Both the position numbers and the translations under genes were made by a program. The notes under the pieces are model-generated. The model was not told the origin of the DNA and did not search any database. It was given only the letters and a program-made list of their open reading frames with translations. Source: Pseudomonadota bacterium (GTDB lineage: Bacteria > Pseudomonadota > Gammaproteobacteria > Burkholderiales > Burkholderiaceae_C). From it: a stretch of DNA of 64,000 nucleotides. The DNA is taken from NCBI GenBank assembly GCA_020161145.1, contig JAIUPQ010000002.1, forward strand, positions 124,001 to 188,000, read 5' to 3'. This document shows, piece after piece, positions 1 to 9,764 of the stretch (position 1 is the stretch's first letter; each line of letters starts with the position of its first letter).

Positions 1-567
1 AAGAAGCTGCGCATCCTGTGGCTGGATGCCCACGCCGACTTCAACACCAGCGAGTTGACGCCCAGCGGCAACATCCACGGCATGCCGGTGGCCTGCCTGT
101 GCGGCTACGGCCCCAAGGAGCTGATCGAGATCGGTGGGCACGTGCCGGCCATCAACCCCAAGTGGATCCGCCAGATCGGTATCCGCAGTGTGGACGTGGG
201 CGAGAAAAAATTTGTACACGAAGTCGGCCTGGATGTGTTCGACATGCGTTACATCGACGAAATGGGCATGCGCCATGCCATGGAGCTGGCGCTGGCCACC
301 CTGGATGCCAACACCCACCTGCACGTCAGCTTCGATGTGGACTTCCTTGACCCCGAGCTGGCGCCCGGCGTGGGCACCACCATCCCCGGCGGCCCCACCT
401 ACCGCGAGGCGCAGCTGTGCATGGAAATGATTGCCGACACCGGCCGCATGGCCAGCCTGGACGTCATGGAGCTCAACCCGGCGCTGGACGTGCGCAACAA
501 GACGGCGCTGGTGGCGGTCGATCTGATCGAGAGCCTGTTCGGCAAGTCCACGTTGATGCGCAAATAA
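1..567 (+). CDS. rocF: Arginase, 3' part of the gene
   Basis: This is the C-terminal 188 residues of an arginase, which hydrolyses arginine to ornithine and urea in the cytoplasm. The reading frame is open from the first base, so the 5' part lies outside the window. Metal-binding arginase motifs are present: DAHADFN at fragment residues 9-15, GNIHGMP at about 23-29, and SFDVDFLDP near 110-118, where the DVD aspartates bind the manganese pair. The ELNPALD motif near the end also fits. Agmatinase belongs to the same superfamily, but the GNIHGMP and SFDVDFLDP wording matches arginase better. A lipoprotein gene follows after 8 nt. Confidence 0.9.
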   Translation, partial: KKLRILWLDAHADFNTSELTPSGNIHGMPVACLCGYGPKELIEIGGHVPAINPKWIRQIGIRSVDVGEKKFVHEVGLDVFDMRYIDEMGMRHAMELALATLDANTHLHVSFDVDFLDPELAPGVGTTIPGGPTYREAQLCMEMIADTGRMASLDVMELNPALDVRNKTALVAVDLIESLFGKSTLMRK

Positions 568-575
568 GGCCCACC

Positions 576-1271
576 ATGAAACTGCACACGATCGCCGCTG
601 CCCTGACCACCGCCCTTCTGCTGGCCGCCTGTGGTGGTGGCGGCAGCGACAACGCGGTCGTCGACCCGGTGGCTGCGGCCACGGCCTGGCAAAACCTCTA
701 CAGCGGCAACCGCCAGTGGGCGTTGACCGGCACGGGCAGCGACAACCTGGCCTACACCTTGAATCTGGCGCTGGTGTCGGGCGGCGCCCAGACCTTCCCG
801 CTGACGGGCGCGGCCACCACCGTGCGCTACTGGGACAGCACGCTGACCGCCACCGGCCAGCTCCCGGCGACCGGTCGCACGGCCTATTACCTGGATCCGG
901 CCTCGCTGGTACTGGCAGGCACGCAGAACGTGACTTCCGGCGCCTGCGCGCAAGTCACCAACAGCGTGCTGCCGCCGGCCTCCACCGCGGTGGGCACCAG
1001 TGGTGTGCAGGCGCAGCTTACCGGCTACGTCGGCTGCACGCCCAACCCGCTGTCGGGCGTGACCGGGGTGATGCGCTGGGCCGTGGCCCAGGAGCTGGGC
1101 GTGAGCTACCTGTGCTCCAGCGTGCTGCAGTCGGACACCATCGGCGGCAGTGTGTACGAGGAAGACTGCTTCGAAACCACCCCGCAGGGCCAGATCGGCA
1201 GCCGGGCGCGGGTTTACATCCAGATCAAGACGACCACCACCGTCTGGTCGCTGCAACTGCGCACGCCCTGA
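576..1271 (+). CDS. Putative lipoprotein of unknown function
   Basis: This predicted 231-residue lipoprotein has no family I recognise. It opens with a short lipoprotein signal peptide, MKLHTIAAALTTALLLAAC, and the lipobox cysteine is residue 19, followed by glycines. The mature part is rich in Thr, Gly and Ser, and a few cysteines (in SGACAQ, GYVGC, LCSS and EDC) could form disulfides. I chose the ATG because it begins the signal peptide and lies 8 nt after the arginase stop. The next gene also encodes a lipoprotein and starts 15 nt downstream, so the two are probably co-transcribed. Confidence 0.75.
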   Translation: MKLHTIAAALTTALLLAACGGGGSDNAVVDPVAAATAWQNLYSGNRQWALTGTGSDNLAYTLNLALVSGGAQTFPLTGAATTVRYWDSTLTATGQLPATGRTAYYLDPASLVLAGTQNVTSGACAQVTNSVLPPASTAVGTSGVQAQLTGYVGCTPNPLSGVTGVMRWAVAQELGVSYLCSSVLQSDTIGGSVYEEDCFETTPQGQIGSRARVYIQIKTTTTVWSLQLRTP

Positions 1272-1286
1272 GGCCTAGGACCATCC

Positions 1287-2270
1287 ATGCTTTGCATCCG
1301 CTACCCCGTGTTGGCCACCGTGCTGGTGGCCGCCCTGCTGACCGCCTGCGGTGGCGGTCAGGAGTCGTCCCGCGTTCCGGCCGACGTGATCTATCAAGGC
1401 CCACAGTACGCACAGGGTCAGCTCACGACCTATACCAACGTCAGCTATTCGCAGCGGCCCAACCCTGATCGCATCAACTACACCGACATCAGCACCAAGG
1501 CCAGCGAAAAGCGTGACGCCGTGCTGACGCTGAAGATGGACATCTGGGTGCCGCCCAATGCCACGCAAACCCGGCCGCAGCCACTGATCATCACCATCCA
1601 TGGTGGCGGCTTCACGGCCGGCAGCAAGACCGACGACGCGGCCGCGTTTCCCATCTCGTATGCCCGCTCGGGCTACGTGGCGGCGGCCATCAACTACCGG
1701 CTGACGGAAGAGCCCGACCTCACGCCCGAGCGGCGCCTGGCCGCGCAGCGCATGGCGCTGGAAGACCTGCAAAACGCCATCCGCTTCCTGCGCGTCTACG
1801 CCGGCACCTACCACATCGACCCCACGCGCATCGCCACCGTGGGCTCGTCGGCGGGCGGCGCGCTGTCGCTGATGAATGCAGCGGATGCCAACGACGTGGC
1901 CAACGTCGGCACCGGCAGCGACTACCAGGGCGTCAGCGCCCAGGTGGCGGCGGCGGTCTCCACCGGCGCCACGCTGATCGACCCGCTGGTGCCGGGCAGC
2001 TACGAGCAGCTGACCTTCAACGCGGGCGACAGCCCGGTGTTGCTGTTCCACGCCAACCCTGACCCCTTTACGGGCGCCACCTGGACGGACAACGTGCTGC
2101 CCACACAGAAGCTGTTCACCGACGGCGGTGGGCGCTGCGAGGTGGTGCAGCAGCAACCCAGCAACCAGCACACCGTGCAGTTGGGGGTGCAGGCCAGCGT
2201 GAACTGGGATGCCTTGTGGCCCTTCCTGCGCCAGGCCTTGCGGCTGGCGCCGTTGCAGCAACAGTCCTAG
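1287..2270 (+). CDS. Alpha/beta-hydrolase lipoprotein (esterase/lipase)
   Basis: This 327-residue lipoprotein is a probable carboxylesterase of the alpha/beta-hydrolase fold (BD-FAE / hormone-sensitive-lipase type). A lipobox LLTAC places the lipidated cysteine at residue 21. The oxyanion motif HGGG is at residues 105-108. The nucleophile elbow GSSAG is at 186-190, giving a catalytic Ser188. A C-terminal NQHTVQ near residue 295 could supply the histidine. The likely location is the outer membrane or periplasm; the substrate cannot be told. Its TAG stop lies in a CTAG palindrome shared with the stop of the convergent DUF1232 gene, so the two coding ends overlap by 4 nt. Confidence 0.85.
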   Translation: MLCIRYPVLATVLVAALLTACGGGQESSRVPADVIYQGPQYAQGQLTTYTNVSYSQRPNPDRINYTDISTKASEKRDAVLTLKMDIWVPPNATQTRPQPLIITIHGGGFTAGSKTDDAAAFPISYARSGYVAAAINYRLTEEPDLTPERRLAAQRMALEDLQNAIRFLRVYAGTYHIDPTRIATVGSSAGGALSLMNAADANDVANVGTGSDYQGVSAQVAAAVSTGATLIDPLVPGSYEQLTFNAGDSPVLLFHANPDPFTGATWTDNVLPTQKLFTDGGGRCEVVQQQPSNQHTVQLGVQASVNWDALWPFLRQALRLAPLQQQS

Positions 2271-2650
2271 GCAAACAAGGCCCAGGCCGCCAGGCCGATC
2301 AACGCCAGCCACACCAGTACCACCAGCGCCGCGCCCCACCACAGCCGCGGCAGCTTGACGGCGCGCTGCTCGGCCGCCTGCAACTGCGCCTGCCACAGCG
2401 GCGGTGGGATGAGGCGGCTGACCAGCGCCACGCCCAGCGGGATCAGGATCAGGTCATCCAGCTGACCCAGCAGCGGAATGAAGTCCGGCACCAGATCGAT
2501 GGGGCTGAGTGCATACGCCAGCACGCCCAGTGCCAGCCACCTGGCCAGGCGCGGCGTCTGGGGGTGGCGGGCGGTCTGCCACAGCGCGATCAGGTAAATC
2601 GCCAGGCGCCCGGGGCGCACGAGGCGCAAAAACTTGCCAGTACGTGCCAT
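2267..2650 (-). CDS. DUF1232 (YkvA family) membrane protein
   Basis: This small 127-residue membrane protein belongs to the YkvA/DUF1232 family. The family signature is clear in the middle ([17 protein letters not shown] followed by QLDDL). It carries a hydrophobic segment there and a C-terminal transmembrane helix rich in Val, Leu and Ala. The molecular role of the family is not established. It is divergent from the YgiQ gene, with 48 nt between starts, and convergent with the esterase gene. Confidence 0.8.
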   Translation of the reverse strand: MARTGKFLRLVRPGRLAIYLIALWQTARHPQTPRLARWLALGVLAYALSPIDLVPDFIPLLGQLDDLILIPLGVALVSRLIPPPLWQAQLQAAEQRAVKLPRLWWGAALVVLVWLALIGLAAWALFA

Positions 2651-2698
2651 AGGGTGATGAGAGTGGGGGCGGCCGGCCGATGTTCAAATACCGCCCCG

Positions 2699-4951
2699 AT
2701 GAAATCCCTGACCGGCTATCGACCATTCTGGGCCAAACGCTTTGGCCCCGCACCTTTTTTGCCCATGAGCCGCGCCGAGATGGCCGAGCTGGGCTGGGAC
2801 TCGTGCGACGTGGTGCTGGTGACGGGCGACGCCTACGTCGATCACCCCAGCTTCGGCATGGCGGTCATTGGCCGCGTGCTGGAGGCCCAGGGCTTTCGCG
2901 TGGGCATCATCGCCCAGCCCGACTGGGACAGCGCCGAGCCCTTCGCCGCGCTGGGCAAGCCCAACCTGTTCTTCGGTGTCACGGCCGGCAACATGGATTC
3001 CATGATCAACCGCTACACGGCCGATCGCAAAATCCGCAGTGACGACGCCTACACCCCCGGCAACGTGGCCGGCAAGCGGCCCGACCGCGCCACGCTGGTC
3101 TACACCCAGCGCTGCCGCGAGGCGTTCAAGGGGGTGCCCGTGGTCGTTGGCGGCATCGAAGGCAGCCTGCGCCGCATCGCCCATTACGACTACTGGAGCG
3201 ACAAGGTGCGCCGCTCCATCCTGATCGACAGCAAGGCCGACGTGCTGCTCTACGGCAACGCCGAGCGGGCCATCGTCGAGATCGCGCACCGGCTGGCGGC
3301 GCGCCAGCCGCTGGAGGCGCTGCGCGACGTGCGCGGCATCGCCTTTGCGCTGCGGCCCGACGACGCCAGCCTGGCGGGCTGGTTCGAGGTGGATTCCACC
3401 GAGGTGGACCAGCCCGGCAAGGTCGATGCGCTGCAGAGTCCCTACGCCGACGCCGACGCGGGCACGCCGCCTTGCGAGGGGGCAGGGGAGACGGTGCAGC
3501 CTGTGCGCATCGTGCGCCAGCCCCTGACCAGGGCCGATGGCCGCGCCCTCACCACGCCGCGCGAGCGCACCGTCATCCGCCTGCCGGCCTACGAGCAGGT
3601 CAAGCGCGATGCCGTGCTCTACGCCCATGCCAGCCGCGTGCTGCACCTGGAGACCAACCCCGGCAACGCCCGCGCGCTGGTGCAGCGCCACGGCGAGGGC
3701 GCCGGCGCGCGCGACGTCTTCATCACCCCGCCGCCCATCCCGCTGACCACGGCCGAGATGGATCACGTCTTCGATCTGCCCTACGCCCGGGCGCCGCACC
3801 CGGCCTATGCCGATGCGCGCGGCCGCCACGACGGCGCCACCAAGATCCCGGCCTGGGAGATGATCCGCTTCAGCGTCAACATCATGCGTGGCTGTTTTGG
3901 TGGCTGTACCTTCTGCTCCATCACCGAGCACGAGGGCCGCATCATCCAGAGCCGCAGCGAGGACTCCATCATCCGCGAGGTCGAGGCCATCCGGGATCAG
4001 GTCGAGGGTTTCACCGGCGTCGTCTCCGACCTGGGCGGCCCCACCGCCAACATGTACCGGCTGGCCTGCAAAGACCCCAAGATCGAGGCCGTCTGCCGCA
4101 AACCCTCCTGCGTCTACCCGGACATCTGCCCCAATCTGGGCACCGACCACGGGCCGCTGGTGCACCTCTACCAGCGCGCACGGGCGCTGCCGGGCGTCAA
4201 GAAAATCCTCATCGGCTCGGGCCTGCGCTACGACCTGGCCGTGCGCTCGCCCGACTACGTCAAGGAGCTGGTCACCCACCATGTGGGCGGCTACCTGAAG
4301 ATTGCGCCCGAGCACACCGAGGCCGGGCCGCTGTCCAAGATGATGAAGCCCGGCATCGGCACCTACGACCGCTTCAAGCTGCTGTTCGAGAAGTACAGCG
4401 CCGAGGCCGGCAAGCAGCAGTTCCTCATCCCTTACTTCATCGCCGCCCACCCCGGCACCAGCGACGAGGACATGATGAATCTGGCCGTCTGGCTCAAGAC
4501 CCATGGCTTTCGCGCCGACCAGGTGCAGACCTTCTATCCCAGCCCCATGGCCACCGCCACCGCCATGTACCACTCGGGCCGCAATCCGCTCAAAGGCATC
4601 AGCCGCGACGCGCGCAAGGGCGAGGCGGTGGACGTGGTCAAGGGCGAGCGCCGCCGCCGGCTGCACAAGGCGTTCCTGCGCTACCACGACGCCAACAACT
4701 GGCCCCTGCTGCGTGAGGCACTGACCGCCATGGGCCGCACCGACCTGATCGGCAACGGCAAGCGCCACCTGATTCCCACCTGGCAGCCCGCTGCCGATGG
4801 CAGCTACCAGAGTCCCCGCCGCAGCAATGCCACCGCAGCGGCGCGGCCCCAGCGCGGGGCGGCGCTGACCCAGCACACGGGCCTGCCACCCAGGCCGGGT
4901 GCTGCGCCAGCGCCGGGGCGCCGCAGCGACCGCAAACGCGGTACGCGATGA
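2699..4951 (+). CDS. ygiQ: YgiQ family radical SAM protein
   Basis: This 750-residue protein belongs to the YgiQ / UPF0313 family, close to the usual length of about 740. The radical SAM cluster motif CxxxCxxC occurs in [10 protein letters not shown] near residues 396-405, preceded by a B12-binding-like N-terminal region ([16 protein letters not shown]). Family members are predicted [4Fe-4S]/SAM enzymes; no reaction has been settled. I chose the ATG that begins [16 protein letters not shown] because this is the conserved N-terminus of the family, although the frame stays open far upstream. The C-terminal 60 residues are rich in Ala, Arg and Pro and look disordered. Confidence 0.92.
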   Translation: MKSLTGYRPFWAKRFGPAPFLPMSRAEMAELGWDSCDVVLVTGDAYVDHPSFGMAVIGRVLEAQGFRVGIIAQPDWDSAEPFAALGKPNLFFGVTAGNMDSMINRYTADRKIRSDDAYTPGNVAGKRPDRATLVYTQRCREAFKGVPVVVGGIEGSLRRIAHYDYWSDKVRRSILIDSKADVLLYGNAERAIVEIAHRLAARQPLEALRDVRGIAFALRPDDASLAGWFEVDSTEVDQPGKVDALQSPYADADAGTPPCEGAGETVQPVRIVRQPLTRADGRALTTPRERTVIRLPAYEQVKRDAVLYAHASRVLHLETNPGNARALVQRHGEGAGARDVFITPPPIPLTTAEMDHVFDLPYARAPHPAYADARGRHDGATKIPAWEMIRFSVNIMRGCFGGCTFCSITEHEGRIIQSRSEDSIIREVEAIRDQVEGFTGVVSDLGGPTANMYRLACKDPKIEAVCRKPSCVYPDICPNLGTDHGPLVHLYQRARALPGVKKILIGSGLRYDLAVRSPDYVKELVTHHVGGYLKIAPEHTEAGPLSKMMKPGIGTYDRFKLLFEKYSAEAGKQQFLIPYFIAAHPGTSDEDMMNLAVWLKTHGFRADQVQTFYPSPMATATAMYHSGRNPLKGISRDARKGEAVDVVKGERRRRLHKAFLRYHDANNWPLLREALTAMGRTDLIGNGKRHLIPTWQPAADGSYQSPRRSNATAAARPQRGAALTQHTGLPPRPGAAPAPGRRSDRKRGTR

Positions 4952-4974
4952 CACAGTTGCTTACCCACATCCGG

Positions 4975-5021
4975 TTAGACTGAATCTAAATCGAACAAGA
5001 CGCCATCAGCCGGCTGGCGTC
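4975..5021 (+). promoter_or_regulatory. Two inverted repeats in the leader of the coiled-coil gene
   Basis: Two inverted repeats lie between the YgiQ stop and the next start. The first is TTAGA / TCTAA with a 5-nt gap, at 4975-4989. The second is GACGCC / GGCGTC around an 11-nt centre that contains the palindrome AGCCGGCT, at 4999-5021. There is no T-tract after either, so they look more like operators or a leader hairpin than a terminator. Function is inferred only. Confidence 0.3.
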
Positions 5022-5034
5022 GCAGTGAGGTGTT

Positions 5035-5760
5035 ATGCGTTCCATATTGCCGTTTCCGCGGACCCTGAAGTTGAGCCAGCTGGTGCATGGCGAGGTCGGC
5101 GATTTCATCATCAACGCCCATCTGGGGCTGCAACATCGGTGGCCCGACCGACGGGCATTCGATCAGTACAAGAAGCGTCTCAAGACCGACCCGTCTGCGC
5201 GTGCGCTGGTGATCCGCGAGATCGCCGCGTCCAGCCAGACCCAGGACAGCGGCGTCGAGGTGGTGGACGACCTGGGGCCCGACTACCAGTTCACCCACAC
5301 CGGCAACGACATGGCCAAGGCCAACCATGTCGGCACGCAGTTGCGTGTCTACCAGCTCTACCACGACATCCAGCAATTGCAGGTGGGTGGGGGCGACGGG
5401 GTCATGGGCGTGAGCACTGGCCTGAGCGAGCGGCAACTGACCGAGCAGGCCGAAGAAATGGCTGAGCTCGGCGAGCGCTTCGGCCGCCTGTCCGAGAGCG
5501 TGCTGCAGCTCTACACCGAGAAGGAAAAAGGGCTGCTGGGCGGCGGCCCGGCTCAGCCCAGCACCGAGTTGATGGGCGAGTTGCAGGCCATCCGCGCCGA
5601 GATGGCTGAGCTGCGCGAGCAGGTCAAGGCTGCCGCCGACGACTTCACCTACTTCAAGAACCACACCCTGTGGGAGCTCAAGCATGCCATCGCCGACTAC
5701 GCGGTGGCCTTGCTCAACGTGCAGCAGACCACCGCTGTACAGGCCCAGAACACCAACTGA
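5035..5760 (+). CDS. Hypothetical protein with a C-terminal coiled coil
   Basis: I do not recognise this 241-residue protein. It has no signal peptide or membrane segment. The N-terminal half (about 1-115) contains TRP/TYR-rich stretches such as LQHRWPDRRAFDQYKK. Residues from about 130 to 215 are rich in Glu, Leu and Ala with heptad-like spacing (EEMAELGERFGRLSESVLQL, then ELQAIRAEMAELREQVKAAA), as in a coiled coil that oligomerises. The end (FKNHTLWELKHAIADYAVAL) could be an amphipathic helix. A glycosyltransferase gene follows after 50 nt in the same direction, so a role in surface polysaccharide assembly is possible but unproven. Confidence 0.6.
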   Translation: MRSILPFPRTLKLSQLVHGEVGDFIINAHLGLQHRWPDRRAFDQYKKRLKTDPSARALVIREIAASSQTQDSGVEVVDDLGPDYQFTHTGNDMAKANHVGTQLRVYQLYHDIQQLQVGGGDGVMGVSTGLSERQLTEQAEEMAELGERFGRLSESVLQLYTEKEKGLLGGGPAQPSTELMGELQAIRAEMAELREQVKAAADDFTYFKNHTLWELKHAIADYAVALLNVQQTTAVQAQNTN

Positions 5761-5810
5761 CGTGCCACCGCTGCGCGCCCCCGTGCGCCGCGTGACCTTG
5801 CGCCCTATGG

Positions 5811-7019
5811 ATGCCCGACATGATTGACGCTGTGATGTTCTCCCCCTTGCCGCCCAACAAATCGGGCATCGCCGACTACACGGTCGAGCTGATCCCGGCG
5901 TTGGCCAAGGTGATGAATCTGACCCTGGTCACCGCCACCGAGTTCAGCGAGGCCGACAACTACGCCGCGCAGTTCATCACTGCCGCCGAGTACGCCGAGA
6001 CGCCCGCGCTGCACGGCCTGCCCACCTTCCACCAGATCGGCAACAACAAAGACCACGTCTTCGTCTACGAGGCGTTCCGGCGCAACCCCGGCATCCTGGT
6101 CCAGCACGACTTCAACCTGCACTTCCTGGTCGAGGACGCGACGCTGGGCCGGGGCGATCAAGAGGGCTACATCGGGGTGCTGGAGTCGGAGTACGGCGCC
6201 GCCGGCCGCAAGCTGGCGGAGTTGCGCCAGTTTGGGGTGTATGCGGATGGGCAGAAGATGCTGCTGCCGCTGAACACCCATCTGCTGCACGAGGCCAAAG
6301 GCATCATCGTGCACAGCCAGTGGGTGCGCAACCGCCTGCCCAGGAGCATTTCCTCGCCCGTGACGGTGCTGCCCCACCACTACGCGCCCCAGGCCGACGG
6401 CTACCGCAACGCCGATCGCCAGGCCATGCGCGCCAAGCTGGGGCTGGATCCCGATCGTCCGGTGGTGCTGTCGCTGGGCTACATCACGCCGCCCAAGCAG
6501 ATCCAGTCCACGCTGAGGGCGCTCAAGCAGGTGCGCGACAGCGGCTACGACTTCACCTTCGTCATCGGCGGTGCGCGCAACCCCGGCCTGGACATCGACA
6601 AGCACATTGCCGATCTGGATCTGGGGGATCGGGTCGTCGTCACCGGCTTTCTGGAAGAAGACACCTTCTTCGAGTACATCGTCGCGGCCGACATGCTGAT
6701 CAACCTGCGCTACCCCTCGGTGGGGGAGAGCTCGGGCACGCTGGCCCGGGCACTGGCGCTGGGGTTGCCGGCCGTCATCTACGACTTCGGCCCGTTTGCC
6801 GAGACGCCCGATGACTGCGTCATCAAGGTGCCGCTGGAGCTGGGCCAGCCCACGCAACTGGTGGCCGCCATCGTCAGCCTGCTTGAAGACCGCGACCGGC
6901 ACGGGCACCTGAGCCATGCGGCCATGCGCTACATGACGTCACAGTGCTCGGCCGAGCAATCAGCCCAGGCCTACCTCGATTGCGCCATGCGCGCCTACGA
7001 CCTGGTGCCCAACCGCTAA
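5811..7019 (+). CDS. Glycosyltransferase family 4-like protein
   Basis: This 402-residue GT-B-fold glycosyltransferase probably transfers a sugar from a nucleotide-sugar donor to a polysaccharide or lipid. The N-terminal acceptor-side motif PPNKSGIADYTVELIPAL (about residues 14-31) is typical of GT4-like enzymes. The C-terminal half carries the donor domain: VLSLGYITPPKQ near 222, VIGGARNP near 247, and the region around PSVGESSGTLARALALGLPA near 302-321 with the glutamate of the family E-x7-E region. An alternative ATG lies three codons downstream. It follows the coiled-coil gene and is convergent with cheB. Confidence 0.85.
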   Translation: MPDMIDAVMFSPLPPNKSGIADYTVELIPALAKVMNLTLVTATEFSEADNYAAQFITAAEYAETPALHGLPTFHQIGNNKDHVFVYEAFRRNPGILVQHDFNLHFLVEDATLGRGDQEGYIGVLESEYGAAGRKLAELRQFGVYADGQKMLLPLNTHLLHEAKGIIVHSQWVRNRLPRSISSPVTVLPHHYAPQADGYRNADRQAMRAKLGLDPDRPVVLSLGYITPPKQIQSTLRALKQVRDSGYDFTFVIGGARNPGLDIDKHIADLDLGDRVVVTGFLEEDTFFEYIVAADMLINLRYPSVGESSGTLARALALGLPAVIYDFGPFAETPDDCVIKVPLELGQPTQLVAAIVSLLEDRDRHGHLSHAAMRYMTSQCSAEQSAQAYLDCAMRAYDLVPNR

Positions 7020-7041
7020 GACACGCCGTAGGCGGTGCGCC

Positions 7042-8136
7042 TCAAACCCGGCTGAGCAGCGTGCCGTGGGTGGCGCGCAGCTTGTCCAGCAAGTGGGTGG
7101 CGATCTGCTGCAGCGGCAGCACCTCGTGGGCGGCACCTGCGGCGATGGCCTCGCGCGGCATGCCGAAGACCACGCAGGTGGCCTCGTTCTGGCAGACGTT
7201 GTAGCTGCCGGCGTCGCGCATGCGTTTCATGGCCCGGGCGCCGTCGGCACCCATGCCGGTCAGCATCACACCGAACGCGTTGGCGCCCACCACCTGCGCA
7301 GCGGAGTCGAACAGCACCTCCACCGACGGCTTGTGCCGGTTGACCGGATCGCCGTCGAAGACGCGGGTGACGTAGTTGGCCCCTGAACGGGCCACGGCCA
7401 GTTGCAGGCCGCCCGGCGCGATGTAGGCATGGCCGGGCAGGATGCGCTCACCGTCCTCGGCCTCTTTGACGGCGATCTTGCACAGCCCGTTGAGCCGCGC
7501 CGAATAGCTGCGCGTGAAGCCGGGCGGCATGTGCTGGGTGATGACCACGCCAGGCGCGTCGTGCGGCAGCCCCATCAACACCTCTTTGGTGGCCTCGGTG
7601 CCGCCGGTGGAGGCACCGATGAAGATCAGCTTCTCGGTGGACAGTCGGCCCAGGCTGGCCACCGGCGCAGCGGGCCTTGCCGCCACCGGTGTGCCGCCGC
7701 CCGTGGTGGCCGTCGGCGCCCGGCGAATCTGGGCCCGCGCCGCGATGCGGACCTTGTCGGTGATCTCGTCGGCCAGCTGCCGCAGGCCATCCGAGATGCC
7801 GATCTTGGGTTTGGCCACGAAGTCGATGGCGCCCAGTTCCAGGGCCTTGAGTGTCACATCCGCGCCGCGCTCGGTCAGGGTGCTGACCATCACCACCGGC
7901 ATGGGGCGCAGCCGCATCAGCCGCGACAGGAAGTCCAGCCCGTCCATGCGCGGCATCTCCACGTCCAGCGTGATCACGTCGGGGTTGAGGGTGCGGATCA
8001 TCTCGCGTGCGGCCAGCGGGTCGGCTGCCATGCCCACGCACTGCATATCGCTTTGCCGATTGATGATCTCGGCCAGCAGGCTGCGCACCAGCGCCGAGTC
8101 GTCCACCACCACCACACGGGTCTTGGCCATGTTCAT
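7042..8136 (-). CDS. cheB: Chemotaxis glutamate methylesterase CheB
   Basis: CheB removes methyl groups from, and deamidates glutamines of, methyl-accepting chemotaxis receptors once phosphorylated by CheA. The 364-residue protein has an N-terminal receiver domain with the acidic DD pair and the phospho-acceptor in DVEMPRMDG (about residue 56). A linker rich in Ala, Pro and Thr follows. The C-terminal esterase has GASTGGT (catalytic Ser), TQHMPPGF (His) and LTGMGADG (Asp). I chose the ATG at MNMAKTR; a second ATG two codons later is equally possible. It is the last gene of a leftward cheR-cheD-cheB cluster, 23 nt after cheD. Confidence 0.95.
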   Translation of the reverse strand: MNMAKTRVVVVDDSALVRSLLAEIINRQSDMQCVGMAADPLAAREMIRTLNPDVITLDVEMPRMDGLDFLSRLMRLRPMPVVMVSTLTERGADVTLKALELGAIDFVAKPKIGISDGLRQLADEITDKVRIAARAQIRRAPTATTGGGTPVAARPAAPVASLGRLSTEKLIFIGASTGGTEATKEVLMGLPHDAPGVVITQHMPPGFTRSYSARLNGLCKIAVKEAEDGERILPGHAYIAPGGLQLAVARSGANYVTRVFDGDPVNRHKPSVEVLFDSAAQVVGANAFGVMLTGMGADGARAMKRMRDAGSYNVCQNEATCVVFGMPREAIAAGAAHEVLPLQQIATHLLDKLRATHGTLLSRV

Positions 8137-8159
8137 ATGCTCCGTTCGATTTGGGATTG

Positions 8160-8795
8160 TCAAAACAGGTCGATCGAGCCGCCGCCGCTGCGCGCCGGGG
8201 CCACGGTTTGGGCGGCCTGCCGCTCTTGGGCGAGCAGGACGTCGGGATTGGTCGGTGCCAGGCGCTTGACCATGGCGCGGCCGGAATGCGGCAAAAAGCA
8301 GACCTTGCGCGGGTACACGTCCAGCACGTCCTGCGAGACGATGGGGATGCGCTCGGTGGCCAGAAACTCCATGACGAAGCGGGTGTTGCGCTCGCCCACG
8401 TTGAGCGAGCTCATGCCGGCAATGACGGCGGCACCGCCGAAGATCTTGGCCTCCAGCGTCATGCGCGTGGCGCCCCGCTTGAGCAGCTCGTTGATCAGCA
8501 GCTCCATCGCATAGCTGCCGTAGCGGCCCGAATCGCCCGCACCTTCGGGCAGCATGAAGTGGTTGAGGCCGCCCACCTTGACCTGCCGGTCCCACAGGCA
8601 GGCGGCAATGCACGAGCCCAGCGTGGTCATGATCAGAATGTCTTCGTTGGCCACGAAGTACTCGCCCGGCATGACCTTGACGGCCTCGCTCTTGAAGTGC
8701 GCGTCGTAAAAGAAGAACCCAGCCTCGCCAGGCTTGCGCGGGGCGGCCTTGAGCCGCGCCAGGCGGTCGGTGCGAGTGGGGGAGGCGATGGTCAT
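8160..8795 (-). CDS. cheD: Chemoreceptor glutamine deamidase CheD
   Basis: CheD deamidates specific glutamines on chemoreceptors and helps adaptation. The 211-residue product shows the family core [13 protein letters not shown] with the catalytic cysteine, followed by [10 protein letters not shown] with the catalytic histidine. The C-terminal part is extended by a Gln/Ala-rich tail. The ATG chosen ([10 protein letters not shown]) lies 10 nt after the cheR stop, which fits an operon. Upstream frame extension has no family similarity, so it was left out. Confidence 0.94.
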   Translation of the reverse strand: MTIASPTRTDRLARLKAAPRKPGEAGFFFYDAHFKSEAVKVMPGEYFVANEDILIMTTLGSCIAACLWDRQVKVGGLNHFMLPEGAGDSGRYGSYAMELLINELLKRGATRMTLEAKIFGGAAVIAGMSSLNVGERNTRFVMEFLATERIPIVSQDVLDVYPRKVCFLPHSGRAMVKRLAPTNPDVLLAQERQAAQTVAPARSGGGSIDLF

Positions 8796-8805
8796 GCGAG
8801 GCCCT

Positions 8806-9654
8806 TCAGACGCGCCGGTAAATGGTTTTTCCCTGCAAATGGAACAGCGTGCGGGCGTCGGTGAAGTTTTCGGAATGACCAACGAACAGCACACCCTCGG
8901 GGCGCATGGCGGCATGAATGCGGGCCAGCACCTCGCGCTGCGTGGTGTGATCGAAATAAATCATCACGTTGCGGCAGAACACCAGATCGAACGGCTCGCC
9001 CAGCGACCAGCGCGGTGAGATCAGGTTGAAGGGCTGGAAATCGATCATTCGGGCCAATTCGGGCCGCACCCGGATGCGCCCCGAGTTGGCACCGGTGCCG
9101 CGTTGCATATGGCGCTTGAGCCGCTCGGGCGAGAGGCCTCGCGCCTGGGCGTCGTAGACGCCGCGCCGCGCCGTGGCCAGCACCTGGGTGTCGATGTCGG
9201 TGGCCAGCAGCGTGGCGCCATGCTGGGGGCCCAGCTCCTCGTTGACCACCATGGCAATGGAATAAGGCTCCTCGCCGGTGGAGGCCGCACAGCACCAGAT
9301 GCGGGGCCCGCGGCCCTTGCCGGCGAAGCGGCCGCGCAGCAGGTCGGTCAGTGCAAAAAAATGGTGTTCCTCGCGAAAGAACGAGGTCAGGTTGGTGGTC
9401 AGGCAGTTGATGAACTCCTGCCACTCGGCCTCGGCCTGGGCGCCGCCGGCATCCTCCAGCCAGCGCAGGTAGCTGGCCACGTCGGTGTGGCCGCCCTCGC
9501 GCAGGCGCCGCGTCAGGCGGCTGTAGACCATGGCGCGTTTGCCCTCGTGCAGGCTGATGCCGGCACGCTGGTGGATGAGTTTGCGCACCTTGTCGAAATC
9601 GGCCTGGGTGAAGCTGATGGCCTGATCGACGCCGTGGTCTGTGGTTGAAGCCAT
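8806..9654 (-). CDS. cheR: Chemotaxis protein methyltransferase CheR
   Basis: CheR methylates glutamates on chemoreceptors with SAM as donor. The 282-residue protein has the all-alpha N-terminal domain (FDKVRKLIHQRAGISL) and the Rossmann-like SAM domain. SAM motifs include IWCCAASTGEEPYSIAM near 124-140 and FDLVFCRNVMIYFD near 222-235. It is the first gene of the cheRDB run, divergent from a diguanylate cyclase gene across 110 nt. No cheA, cheW or receptor gene lies in the window. I saw no sigma-28 type promoter in the divergent gap. Confidence 0.95.
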   Translation of the reverse strand: MASTTDHGVDQAISFTQADFDKVRKLIHQRAGISLHEGKRAMVYSRLTRRLREGGHTDVASYLRWLEDAGGAQAEAEWQEFINCLTTNLTSFFREEHHFFALTDLLRGRFAGKGRGPRIWCCAASTGEEPYSIAMVVNEELGPQHGATLLATDIDTQVLATARRGVYDAQARGLSPERLKRHMQRGTGANSGRIRVRPELARMIDFQPFNLISPRWSLGEPFDLVFCRNVMIYFDHTTQREVLARIHAAMRPEGVLFVGHSENFTDARTLFHLQGKTIYRRV

Positions 9655-9764
9655 GATGGCAATGCAAGAGGGGTTGTGCAGACCGCAGTCTTGCTAATGG
9701 CAGCCCTTTTTGGCGGCGGGAGTTGCGCGGGTTTTGCCCTGTTATTCACGAAGGAGCGGCTGCC

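Noticed and set aside
2684..4954. A 756-codon open frame on the minus strand
   Set aside because: It is antisense to the YgiQ gene and has shadow-frame composition.
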